NCBI GenBank assembly: GCA_964611645.1
Contig: CAZTAO010000015.1
Span: 1 to 64,000 of the forward strand
Source: CAZTAO01 sp964611645
Lineage (GTDB): Bacteria; Armatimonadota; UBA5829
DNA length: 64,000 bases
Direction: 5' to 3'
A model generated the notes under the pieces. That model saw only the letters and a program-made list of their open reading frames with translations, did not search any database and was not told the origin of the DNA. Position 1 is the stretch's first letter. The number at the start of each line of letters is the position of its first letter. A program made the position numbers and the translations under genes. Positions 53,082-61,304 of the stretch are shown in pieces.

Positions 53082-53744
53082 ATGAGACGTACATTAGGAT
53101 TGATAGTCTGCATGGTCGCGTTGGGATCGCTGGCAATGAGTGCGGTTCCGGCGATGGCCGCGCAGTCGTTTTTGGGTCACACCGGTCTGATACTCACACC
53201 GACCAGCGATGTGATGTCCCCCGGGGAATTCTCTCTGGGCGCGTATTTCCTGAACTTCGACCGAGGCCCCGATAGCGCCGTATACGCGGCAACTGGGGGA
53301 GTCTTCCCGAAGCTGGAGGTCGGAGTGCTGGCGATCAAGCCGGACAGCGGAGACACCGACGGCCAGATCAACGCCAAGTTCAGCCTCATCCCTGAGACCA
53401 TAGGCAGCCCGGCAGTGAGCGCGGGTGTGTTCGGGCTGGGCGGCAACTCTGACACGTCGGCCTACGTAGTAGTCGGCAAAGCCCTCCAGGCTCCCGGCGT
53501 GGACAGCCTTGCGGGTGTAGGCGCACCGCGTGTCTACCTTGGCCTTGCCACCGGCAATATGGATGGCGTGTTCGGCGGTGTCTCGGCGACGCTGGGAGAC
53601 AAGCTGACGCTGATGATTGAACACGATACCAACGACTTCAACTTCGGCGCCCGCTTCGCGATCAGCGACCAGTTCAGACTGCACGGAGCAGTCATGGGCG
53701 GAGACAGCGTCGGCTTGGGCGCAAGTTTCTACGCAGGCTTCTAG
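53082..53744 (+). CDS. YjbH-like outer-membrane beta-barrel protein
   Basis: This 220-residue protein has a signal peptide (about 1-26, PAMAAQ). The mature chain begins GHTGLILTPTSDVMSPGEFSLGAYF, close to the first hairpin of YjbH-type barrels ('G.tGL...PtA'). It continues as amphipathic beta-strands ending in YAGF, a C-terminal Phe typical of outer-membrane insertion. YjbH proteins assist polysaccharide export. AAGGAG precedes the ATG. A monocistronic unit seems likely because the flanking spacers are about 180 bp. Confidence 0.6.
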   Translation: MRRTLGLIVCMVALGSLAMSAVPAMAAQSFLGHTGLILTPTSDVMSPGEFSLGAYFLNFDRGPDSAVYAATGGVFPKLEVGVLAIKPDSGDTDGQINAKFSLIPETIGSPAVSAGVFGLGGNSDTSAYVVVGKALQAPGVDSLAGVGAPRVYLGLATGNMDGVFGGVSATLGDKLTLMIEHDTNDFNFGARFAISDQFRLHGAVMGGDSVGLGASFYAGF

Positions 53745-53781
53745 GACCGAAATGGTCTGATGGTTTGATAGTTTGATGAAT

Positions 53782-53810
53782 CGATGGCCAGGGAGATGCT
53801 CTCCCTGGCC
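53782..53810. repeat. REP-like hairpin, third copy
   Basis: CGATGGCCAGGGAGA-tgc-TCTCCCTGGCC, perfect stem of 11 bp, 38 bp after the YjbH-like gene. The stem differs from those at 1584-1608 and 1686-1710 by paired changes on both arms. Confidence 0.75.
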
Positions 53811-53922
53811 TTGTTCTCCGAAATCCCCTTTCCACCTCCTCTTCCCACTCCAAATGAAGGAAAACTCCACCTCCGCAACCAAGTTCCATAGGTGTAAGGT
53901 CATCTGATCGAAGGAGACCCCT

Positions 53923-56346
53923 ATGGTTCGATTTGTTCTGCTGTCCATTGCTGCTTTGATGGTGTTGTGGGTTTCGCCCGCGACTGCTGGGGAGCCGGTG
54001 GTTGCGTGGGAATCCAGGTTTGAGCAGGCCCGGCCTGCTGACGGCAAGCTATTCTATGAGGACCGGGGCAGTGGCAAATCCGGGGACGCTGTTATGGTGA
54101 ACGAGGTCACGGGCGGCATCCTGAAGTATGGCCTGAAGCACGACCCGGCGAGGCTGGCAGACCGCCTCAGCCTGCTCTACGGCAACAATGAGTGGTGGCC
54201 GGGCGATGTCACGAAGTGGGGCCCGTTTGAACTCACCAAGTACCCGATCCTTGAGATCACGTGGCGCGGGACCGGGTTCGACGGCATATACTACTGCCTC
54301 CAGACCCAGAGCGGTGCGCTCAGGTCTGCTTACGCATTCCCGGATACCGGGCGCAAGGTAAAGGACGACCAGGGCAGGGAATGGTATGTGAGCGATATGA
54401 GGTTTGCGCCGGACAGCGCAGTGCCGACCGCCTCCACCGCCGTCAAGTTGCTGGGCCTCAACTTCGCCATCTCCAGCCCGTCCAAGGCCGAGGGAAGCGT
54501 CACGGAAATCAAGTCCATCCGGGTGCGCGGGTTCACGGATGCTGAAGCGGCTTCTGAGAAGAACATAGCCGAGGCATTCACCGACTACCCCCAGGGCCGA
54601 TGGGCGGGCCTTGATGAGTTCTTCCCATTCGGATACTACATGGGCTACCTCAGCAAGGACTTCGATAGCTGGGCGGGCGGATATGAGGGCGACTACGGCA
54701 TCTACTCCCGGAACTACTTCAACTATGTGCCGGGAACCGATGAGGTCGAGCTTGGTCGGTTCGGCAGCGGGGACGATGCTGTAAAGGCCTACATCGAGGC
54801 TATGAAGGGCCTTATGGATGCCGCGCGGTCCACCGGGATGAAGATCGGGGCGGATGTGCGCAGGCTGATGCAGGGCCACGACCCGGCGGACGGCTACAAG
54901 CAGCTTCTTCCCATCACCCGGCAGCTTGCCGGCGCATTCCCGGGGGACACCGTAGTATCGTGGTATTGCTACGATGAGCCGGGGCTGGATGCGCTGATAA
55001 CCGTTGGGATGAACGTTCGAGCCATCCGTGAAGCCGACCCGCCGAAGCGGCCGGAGCTGGTCATATTCAACAACACCGCCACCGCCGGGGCATACGCGAA
55101 GCTCCTGAACCTCAACTTCTGGGACTGCTACCCCGTGCTCCAGGGCAACCGCGACCCGTGGGCAATACGCGGGCTCACCAGGGAGTATCGCAAGACCATC
55201 CCCGGCAAGCCTGCGTGGGTAACGCTTCAGGCGTTCGAGACCCGTCCACCCGCCCCCAAAGGCTCCTACATAAGGCCCAGCGACGCTGAGATGCGGATGA
55301 TGGCTTACGAGGCTATTGCCGAAGGCGCAAAGGGGCTGATCTGGTACATCGGCTGGGACGGCGTGGGCAGAGACCAGGGAATGGAGACCCGCACCGGTGA
55401 GGCCAGAGGCGGCATGTTGGACACCCTTGCAGACCTCGGAAGGCGGACAATCCCCATCGGCAGGCTGCTGCTGGCGACCGAACCTATGGACACCTCCGGC
55501 ATAATCACAACCCAGACCACGGAACCCGCCGAAGGGCACAGTGTCGTGGTCTCCGCGCTGCAGCATCAGAAGAAGCCGGTGTGGTATCTGGTGGCTGTGA
55601 ATGAAGACCTCGACAGGCCAAGGGCTGCAAGAATCAAGCTGCCTGATACCATGACCGCCAAAGGCTGCGGCGTCTACGACCTCTACAACCTCGACGGCAA
55701 GAACCTGCTGGCGGGGGATCAGGTGAGCATAGAAACCCTGGCGGGGGGTGACGGCAGAGTGTACCTGGTCGCCGACGCGAAGACGTTCAAGGGAGTCCAG
55801 GCCAGGATAATCTGCGACACCGCGCTGGAGGATGTGCGGGTTCTCACTGCCGACATCAGCATAGCCCGACGATGGGGCGTGAAGCTGTCCGCAGTCGATG
55901 CCGCGATAGCCGAGTGCCGTGAGGCGGCAAGGAAGGGCGAGACCGCCAAGGCAACCGCCGCCGCTCGCGAGGCCAAGGCCCTGCTAGAAAAGGCCACCTC
56001 CGACAACTCCGAGTTCAACTCCACCCGCCGCGCCCTTGCCGACATAAGCAAGGAGCTGACGGAGGTGGAGACCGTCGCGGAGTATCCAACCCAGGACCCC
56101 AAATGGTGGACAGGCCGAATGCACCCGATGCTGGTCCCCAACCCCGGCTTCGTGGGGATTTCAAAGCAGTACTGGGAGACAGGCCGGGCCTACGCCAAGC
56201 TCAAGACCCGATACATCAAGGGCGAAAAGGACGGCCTCTGGATTGACCTCAACAAGACCCGCCTCGACTGCCTCAAAATGCGAGAGGACATTCTCACCCT
56301 CCAGAGGGACAAGCTGAAGCCAGTGAGCGAGAAGCCGACGGAGTAG
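53923..56346 (+). CDS. Large secreted protein with DEP-type acidic motif and helical C-terminus
   Basis: This 807-residue protein has a signal peptide (about 1-22, PATAGEP). Residues about 28-205 look like a concanavalin-type sandwich. A TIM-barrel-like region follows with WYCYDEPGLD (D351-E352), LNFWDCYPVLQG and GLIWYIGWDG. After a beta-rich linker the last 190 residues are strongly helical, with alanine/lysine-rich heptads (about 660-730). The DEP pair recalls the GH123-like proteins, but the surrounding sequence is different. AAGGAG precedes the ATG. Unrecognised family; glycosidase activity is inferred. Confidence 0.68.
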   Translation: MVRFVLLSIAALMVLWVSPATAGEPVVAWESRFEQARPADGKLFYEDRGSGKSGDAVMVNEVTGGILKYGLKHDPARLADRLSLLYGNNEWWPGDVTKWGPFELTKYPILEITWRGTGFDGIYYCLQTQSGALRSAYAFPDTGRKVKDDQGREWYVSDMRFAPDSAVPTASTAVKLLGLNFAISSPSKAEGSVTEIKSIRVRGFTDAEAASEKNIAEAFTDYPQGRWAGLDEFFPFGYYMGYLSKDFDSWAGGYEGDYGIYSRNYFNYVPGTDEVELGRFGSGDDAVKAYIEAMKGLMDAARSTGMKIGADVRRLMQGHDPADGYKQLLPITRQLAGAFPGDTVVSWYCYDEPGLDALITVGMNVRAIREADPPKRPELVIFNNTATAGAYAKLLNLNFWDCYPVLQGNRDPWAIRGLTREYRKTIPGKPAWVTLQAFETRPPAPKGSYIRPSDAEMRMMAYEAIAEGAKGLIWYIGWDGVGRDQGMETRTGEARGGMLDTLADLGRRTIPIGRLLLATEPMDTSGIITTQTTEPAEGHSVVVSALQHQKKPVWYLVAVNEDLDRPRAARIKLPDTMTAKGCGVYDLYNLDGKNLLAGDQVSIETLAGGDGRVYLVADAKTFKGVQARIICDTALEDVRVLTADISIARRWGVKLSAVDAAIAECREAARKGETAKATAAAREAKALLEKATSDNSEFNSTRRALADISKELTEVETVAEYPTQDPKWWTGRMHPMLVPNPGFVGISKQYWETGRAYAKLKTRYIKGEKDGLWIDLNKTRLDCLKMREDILTLQRDKLKPVSEKPTE

Positions 56347-56389
56347 TCTGTCACCCACAACACAAGATGGCCCCGGAAACCCGTTCCGA

Positions 56390-56970
56390 GGCTGTTTTAC
56401 TACAACCCTCATCTGCGGTCATTCGACTGATAATCCAGGTCAGGCTATCGTTCATTGGGGCATCATTCGCGGCGCTGCAATCTTCCCGTCACCCGTACCA
56501 GCCCGCGCCAACCTGTAGCGTGCTACCACATACTAAAGTAATGTGGTATTCAGCACATTACAGAATTTCTACTCTTCTACCGTGCTGAAACCCCCATGTG
56601 CGGGTGGTGAGTTGGCAAAGCACGTTGGATGCTCTGGGGTGTCTGCGGGCTGTCAGGCGGCAGTCGCTCCTGCAGGGCACAGCCTACTGCTGAACCGTCT
56701 CCTTTACCCCCTCATTCTAAAGAAATGAGGGTTGGAGTAAACTAGAAATCACCCTTGAAAAGGGGGGGTCATCATTACCCACAATGGACGCTATCGCTGA
56801 TTTATCAAATGCCTCATCCGCGGGGTGAGAGCGGATAATTCATGCCACACAGCAACCCACCTGCACTGATGTACCGGCCCAGATGCCGCGCATGAGGGTT
56901 GTAGTAAGCCAGGAGCAGACCAGTTTTCCACCTGAATTACCGGTAATGGGGTATTTGGCAAATCAGGAAC
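56390..56970. repeat. Diverged ~200-nt dispersed repeat, copy B, in an inverted-repeat-rich non-coding element
   Basis: This is the bulk of the only gene-free stretch longer than 300 bp (56347-57047). The block 56758-56970 is homologous to 61-266. A 16-mer TTACTACAACCCTCAT (56397-56412) returns as its complement at 56892-56907, and in a one-base variant at 56725-56740. Further hairpins are GTAATGTG/CACATTAC (56538-56561) and CCCTCATT/AATGAGGG (56709-56731). No transposase fragment or clear protein is recognisable. It may be a non-coding mobile element or structured RNA. Confidence 0.75.
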
Positions 56971-57047
56971 TCCGCCCACCCACGTGCAAAACGCCTCGTT
57001 TCGTGTTATCGTATTGTCAGTTTTCTACTGCTGGAGGAGTATTCATA

Positions 57048-58016
57048 ATGCCACTCATCGATATGCCGCTTGAGGATCTCTACAAATACCAGGGCCGCAA
57101 CCCCAGACCGGACGACTTTGACGCCTATTGGGACGCGGGGCTTGCCGAGATGCATGCGCTGGACCCAAAGCTGGAGTTGGTTCCGCGAGAGAGCCGGTCG
57201 CCTGGGGTGGAGTTCTTTGATATGTTCTTCACGGGGGTGGGCGGAGCGCGGGTCCACGCCAAGTATCTGCGGCCCAAAGGGGACAAAGGCCCCCACCCTG
57301 CTATGGTGATATTCCACGGCTACAGCGGACGCGCGGACGACTGGATCACCCTCTCAAGCTGGGTCAGCGCGGGGTTCTCGGTCGCGGCGTTGGACTGCCG
57401 GGGACAGGCGGGAATTTCGGAGGATGTGGGAGGGGTCAAGGGCAGCACCTACTTCGGCCACATAGTCCGCGGGCTGGAGGACAAGCCGGAGAACATGCTG
57501 TTCCGGTCCATATACCTCGACTGCGCGCAGCTTGCCCGGATATTGATGGCTATGCCGGAAGTGGACCCTGATCGAGTCGGAGCGCACGGCGGTTCCCAGG
57601 GCGGCGGCCTTACCCTCGCCTGCGCGGCGTTGGAACCCAACATCAGGCGGGCCGCGCCCATATTTCCGTTCCTTTGCGACTACCTGCGGGTCTGGGAAAT
57701 GGACCTGGCTGTGGCGGCGTACGATGAGATCAGGCTACACTTCCGCCGCTACGACCCGCTCCACAAGCGCCAGACCGAGCTATTCACAAAGCTGGGCTAC
57801 ATCGACAACCAGCACCTGGCCAATCGGATCAAGGCGGAGGTGCTCATGCCCATCGGCCTGATGGACACAGTCTGCCCGCCCTCGACCCAGTTCGCCGCCT
57901 ACAACAAGATCACATCAAAGAAGAACCTGCTAATCTACCCGGACTTCTGCCACGAGTGGCCCCTGCCAGGAGCCTGCGACGAAGTTTTGGAGTTCATGTG
58001 CGGGTTGTACGACTAG
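57048..58016 (+). CDS. Acetylxylan esterase / cephalosporin-C deacetylase family hydrolase
   Basis: This 322-residue protein has the usual length of AXE1-type (CE7) esterases. The catalytic triad is visible: S183 in GGSQGG, D273 in GLMDTVCPP and H302 in CHEWP. The conserved RGQ segment is ALDCRGQAG (residues 114-122). CE7 enzymes deacetylate xylo-oligosaccharides and work as cytoplasmic hexamers; no signal peptide is present here. The ATG at 57048 has GGAGGAG; an upstream in-frame ATG lies inside repeat B and is rejected. It indicates that the processed glycan carries acetyl groups. Confidence 0.88.
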   Translation: MPLIDMPLEDLYKYQGRNPRPDDFDAYWDAGLAEMHALDPKLELVPRESRSPGVEFFDMFFTGVGGARVHAKYLRPKGDKGPHPAMVIFHGYSGRADDWITLSSWVSAGFSVAALDCRGQAGISEDVGGVKGSTYFGHIVRGLEDKPENMLFRSIYLDCAQLARILMAMPEVDPDRVGAHGGSQGGGLTLACAALEPNIRRAAPIFPFLCDYLRVWEMDLAVAAYDEIRLHFRRYDPLHKRQTELFTKLGYIDNQHLANRIKAEVLMPIGLMDTVCPPSTQFAAYNKITSKKNLLIYPDFCHEWPLPGACDEVLEFMCGLYD

Positions 58017-58026
58017 AACGTGTTCA

Positions 58027-58075
58027 TTTCGACTCCGCTCAATGAACGGCAACCGCTGGTTGAGCGGAGTCGAAA
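58027..58075. repeat. TTTCGACTCCGCTCAA palindromic repeat, copy 1
   Basis: Perfect 16-bp arms (58027-58042 with 58060-58075) around 17 nt, right after the esterase stop. The same unit with flanking AACCAGCATAGC occurs at 60095-60143. Confidence 0.8.
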
Positions 58076-58206
58076 CCAGCATAGCAGTTACCGTTAACCG
58101 GTGGGGCAATATACTGAGCATCTGGTCGTCCAGGTGTGGTATATTGGCATAATGGGTTGGAGGGCACGGCAACATCGGACCCTCTGACCGCACAAGGAGG
58201 TCGACT

Positions 58207-59094
58207 ATGAACGAAGGCAGACACCTATCCCGTGTGTTCATCTGCGTGCTGATGATGGTGGCAGTCACGGCAGCGTGGGCAGCAGACCAGGTCACCGAAG
58301 ACCGGCTGAAGGCGCTGCGCGAGGCGGTGACCCAAATTGGGAACCCCGCGAGGGCTGAGCTTGCCGCGGCACAGGTATGCTGGTCTCCGGACGGCCGCTA
58401 CAGCCCGGTGGGTCAGGCTTCCGAGGTCGCCTTTGGCGCAAGATGCATCGTCGCGAGATACGAGTATGGGTCCATCAGGACGCCAAAGTCGATCAAGGCG
58501 ATCTGGGTCAAGGACAAGAACGTCAAACCGGTAAGCGTCAACACCGTGCAGATGCAAACAGATGCCAGCTTTGTCACAGACGTCGTCATCAAGAGGAATG
58601 CGCCACTTGCTCCCGGCGTCTATCATGTGAGGTTTGTGGATAGCGGCAAGGACCTCGCCTACGGCAGAATCAAGATACTTCCCCCATCCAAACTTGGCAA
58701 GCGGAAGGCCGGCGACCTCTATGTGCAGGGGATGCGACACCTGCAGACCGCCCTGGGCGAGATCGATGCGGGCAAGCCTCACCACGCGCTGGCGTCTGCC
58801 GGGAAAGCCTTGCCACTGCTGGCCACGGTAATGTTCGCGGTACCGAACAATACCGACGCAGTCGCTTCCCACGAGTTGGCGCAAGCCGTGGTTGCGGTGG
58901 GGAAGATGGACGCGATGGCACAACAGTACACAGCATTCAAGGTGGTAGACTGGGCCAAGCGGAGCCTGGCGCACGCACGCGCTGCCCAAGCTGTCGCTAA
59001 TAATGCCGGCCTAAAGTCAGCCGCAAAGAACATGGCTGATGCTCTGGCCAAATCACTGCCGGACATAGAGAAAGCAGCCGCACAGGGAAACTAG
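58207..59094 (+). CDS. Secreted protein of unknown function with helical C-terminus
   Basis: This 295-residue protein has a signal peptide (about 1-25, AAWAAD). A beta-rich half (about 55-165) contains VYHVRFVDSGKDLAYGRIKILP. A helical half follows (about 170-290) with repeated alanine-rich stretches. It is not recognised. AAGGAGG precedes the ATG. The next gene starts 14 bp downstream and is also secreted, so the two likely form a pair. No catalytic motif is visible. Confidence 0.6.
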   Translation: MNEGRHLSRVFICVLMMVAVTAAWAADQVTEDRLKALREAVTQIGNPARAELAAAQVCWSPDGRYSPVGQASEVAFGARCIVARYEYGSIRTPKSIKAIWVKDKNVKPVSVNTVQMQTDASFVTDVVIKRNAPLAPGVYHVRFVDSGKDLAYGRIKILPPSKLGKRKAGDLYVQGMRHLQTALGEIDAGKPHHALASAGKALPLLATVMFAVPNNTDAVASHELAQAVVAVGKMDAMAQQYTAFKVVDWAKRSLAHARAAQAVANNAGLKSAAKNMADALAKSLPDIEKAAAQGN

Positions 59095-59108
59095 AGGAGA
59101 TGGGACTG

Positions 59109-60044
59109 ATGAGACGACTATCAAGCATTATAGCGCTTGCCACAGCGATCGCAGCGATCGCCGCCACTCCTTCAGCGGCAGCGCAGGTTCGAAGCAACAT
59201 CGGCAGAGGCTATGTTGTAGTCTACGACACGGTGGCGAAGTCGCTGAACTGCATTTCCCAGAACAAGGGGAACGAGTGGAGTGTCAATGTTGCGAATGGC
59301 GTACCCAGCATGGCAGACTGGGGTGGCGCCGCAACTGCGGCAGGACCGGTCTTTGTGTATACATCCGGGGGCAATGTCAGCTTCGCGTTGTTTAGATGGG
59401 AGAAGGGCAGCGTGAACGCAGACCGAAGCGGAGAGTCGCTGAGAGGAGGTCTTGCCCAGGGCCGGTTCCTGAGCGCAAGCTGGGATATCGGACCCTACGG
59501 AGCGAAGGTCACGGTAGACAGCCTCAACGGAAGCACACTCTACACCACAACCCGCGATATCAATATGTGGGGGACGGGCAAGGAACTGTCCAAGTCCAGC
59601 AAGACAATCCAGGTGAGGCGCGTAACGCTTCCCGGCTCAAAGATATCATTTGAGGAACCGCCCAAGTTTACATCGACCTGGAACGCCGCCTCAAGCGGGA
59701 TGGGGATCATGCCCACCAACAGCATCCCCATGGGCATGCTCATCACCCTCGGCGAGGCTGGGGTGGACTTGCCTGAGTTCGCCAATCTATTCATGAGAGA
59801 CATCGGCCCCGCGATGGGTTCGCCAGACCTGAAGGTCGCGGCCAGCGAGAACGTATCGGTCGCCGGCAGGAACGGGCTGTTGAGAATAGCCAACGGCACT
59901 ATGAATGGCAAAGCGGCAACCTTCGCGTTTGTGTTCTTCGAGGCACCCGGTAACACCGTGGTAATGACCTACGCCACGCGCAGCGAGAACTACGACACCT
60001 ACGCAAACATATTCTACAGGCTGCTGGCGAGTGTGCGCTTCTAG
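59109..60044 (+). CDS. Secreted protein of unknown function
   Basis: This 311-residue protein starts MRRLSSIIALATAIAAIAAT, a signal peptide ending near SAAAQV. The rest is a mixed alpha/beta globular chain with GNTVVMTYATRSENYDTYANIFYRLLASVRF at the end, which recalls periplasmic lipid- or surface-associated domains, but the family is not recognised. I choose the ATG at 59109 because GAGGAG is 9 nt upstream; the ATG at 59100 abuts the Shine-Dalgarno sequence. Probably co-transcribed with the gene at 58207. Confidence 0.6.
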   Translation: MRRLSSIIALATAIAAIAATPSAAAQVRSNIGRGYVVVYDTVAKSLNCISQNKGNEWSVNVANGVPSMADWGGAATAAGPVFVYTSGGNVSFALFRWEKGSVNADRSGESLRGGLAQGRFLSASWDIGPYGAKVTVDSLNGSTLYTTTRDINMWGTGKELSKSSKTIQVRRVTLPGSKISFEEPPKFTSTWNAASSGMGIMPTNSIPMGMLITLGEAGVDLPEFANLFMRDIGPAMGSPDLKVAASENVSVAGRNGLLRIANGTMNGKAATFAFVFFEAPGNTVVMTYATRSENYDTYANIFYRLLASVRF

Positions 60045-60070
60045 TAGACAACGGATAGCAAACGCGATGG

Positions 60071-60143
60071 TGTTCATTTCGACCTGATTGTTCATTTCGA
60101 CTCCGCTCAATGAACGGCACACGCCGGTTGAGCGGAGTCGAAA
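60071..60143. repeat. TTTCGACTCCGCTCAA palindromic repeat, copy 2
   Basis: Perfect 16-bp arms (60095-60110 with 60128-60143). A truncated direct copy of its left end, TGTTCATTTCGACC, lies just before it (60071-60084). It sits between the secreted gene and the SDR gene and abuts that gene's ribosome-binding site. Confidence 0.8.
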
Positions 60144-60168
60144 CCAGCATAGCGAGAAGGAGTCACAG

Positions 60169-61158
60169 ATGAGAGTAGCCATTCTCGGCGGGACCCGGTT
60201 CATTGGGCCGTTCATTGTTAGGAAGCTGGTAGCGCAGGGGCACGAGGTTGCCGTGTACCACCGTGGGAAGACCTCGGCTGAACTGCCGGAGGGGGTTCGC
60301 AGCGTCATCATCGACAGGGACATACCCGGCTCGACCGCGGAGGCTCTGACCCGCGAGAGGCCCAGCGCCGTGATAGACATGTGCGGCTATCATCCGGAAC
60401 AGTTGGAGGAGATAATCCGAGCCCCGTTGGACCTGGCGCACTATGTCTTCTGTGGGACCACGGCTGTATACGGCCGGATATTCAAGGCAACCCCGGATGA
60501 GCTTTCGGCAACCAAGCCCAAGAGCGAATATGAGATAGGCAAGGTCGCCTGCGAGGCCCTGCTCCTGCAAGCGCAGTTGGAGGTGGGTTTCCCTGTAACA
60601 ATCCTAAGGCTCGCCCACCCCTATGGTCCGCTGGATGAGCTTATCTACTCCAACGGGCGGGAGTCGCACTTCCTGGACAGGATGCGCAAGGGCAGGCCCA
60701 TCATCATCCCCAGCGGGGGCGACACGAGGGTGCATCCGGTGTATGTGGAGGATGCGGCCAATGCGTTCGTGTATGCGATGGGCCGGGACGACTGTATGGG
60801 CCGAGTCTTCAACCTGGCGGGCGATGAGATACTCACGCACGATGAATACTTCGAGTCCATCGCTCGTGTACTCGGAGTGCCGCTGGTCGCGGAGCACATT
60901 CCCGGAGAGTGGTTCGAGACCCATACCCACTTGTGGGAGGGGAAGCCGCGAGGGTTCGGGTTCTCGGCAGCCTGGTACAAATATGAGAGCGGCTTCGACA
61001 ACTCCAGGCTGAAGTCGGTCGGCTTCCACTACAACACCGACCACGACACCGGAGTAGCAAAGAACGTGGCCTGGCTGGATGAGAAGAGCATGATCCCAGA
61101 GTCATCCAATCACGACATCGAAGACCTGATTATTGCGGAGTGGAAGAGCGGGAAGTAG
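60169..61158 (+). CDS. NAD-dependent epimerase/dehydratase (extended SDR) protein
   Basis: This 329-residue protein has the SDR nucleotide-binding motif MRVAILGGTRFIG at its start and the catalytic YxxxK (Y121-EIG-K125). A substrate-side HPVYVEDAANAFVYA segment is also present. The GGTRFIG variant is typical of atypical extended SDRs that act on sugar-nucleotides or related sugars. AAGGAG precedes the ATG at 60169; an upstream in-frame ATG lies in the palindromic repeat and is rejected. It is cytoplasmic. The precise sugar cannot be assigned. Confidence 0.83.
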   Translation: MRVAILGGTRFIGPFIVRKLVAQGHEVAVYHRGKTSAELPEGVRSVIIDRDIPGSTAEALTRERPSAVIDMCGYHPEQLEEIIRAPLDLAHYVFCGTTAVYGRIFKATPDELSATKPKSEYEIGKVACEALLLQAQLEVGFPVTILRLAHPYGPLDELIYSNGRESHFLDRMRKGRPIIIPSGGDTRVHPVYVEDAANAFVYAMGRDDCMGRVFNLAGDEILTHDEYFESIARVLGVPLVAEHIPGEWFETHTHLWEGKPRGFGFSAAWYKYESGFDNSRLKSVGFHYNTDHDTGVAKNVAWLDEKSMIPESSNHDIEDLIIAEWKSGK

Positions 61159-61188
61159 TGGGGTCTACCTCCCGGCACACCAAGCCCC

Positions 61189-61216
61189 TTGACATTCCAC
61201 AGAACCGCGCTATATT
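61189..61216 (+). promoter_or_regulatory. Sigma-70 promoter for the three-repeat SUMF protein
   Basis: TTGACA (61189-61194) and TATATT (61211-61216), 16-nt spacer, 88 bp upstream of the ATG at 61305. Confidence 0.65.
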
Positions 61217-61304
61217 GGAGTAGGTATATTGAAGGTGAAGCAGTTGCTGGAGCATTGATCAAAGGCGGGAAGTCGTACGCCTTCACTACAGAGTGAGGTG
61301 AATT

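Noticed and set aside
54049..55566. 505-codon antisense open frame over 53923-56346
   Set aside because: Same reason; the sense protein has a signal peptide, a Shine-Dalgarno sequence and conserved motifs.
56883..57047. Esterase N-terminal extension from ATG 56883
   Set aside because: It lies in the dispersed repeat; ATG 57048 has GGAGGAG and gives the usual family length.
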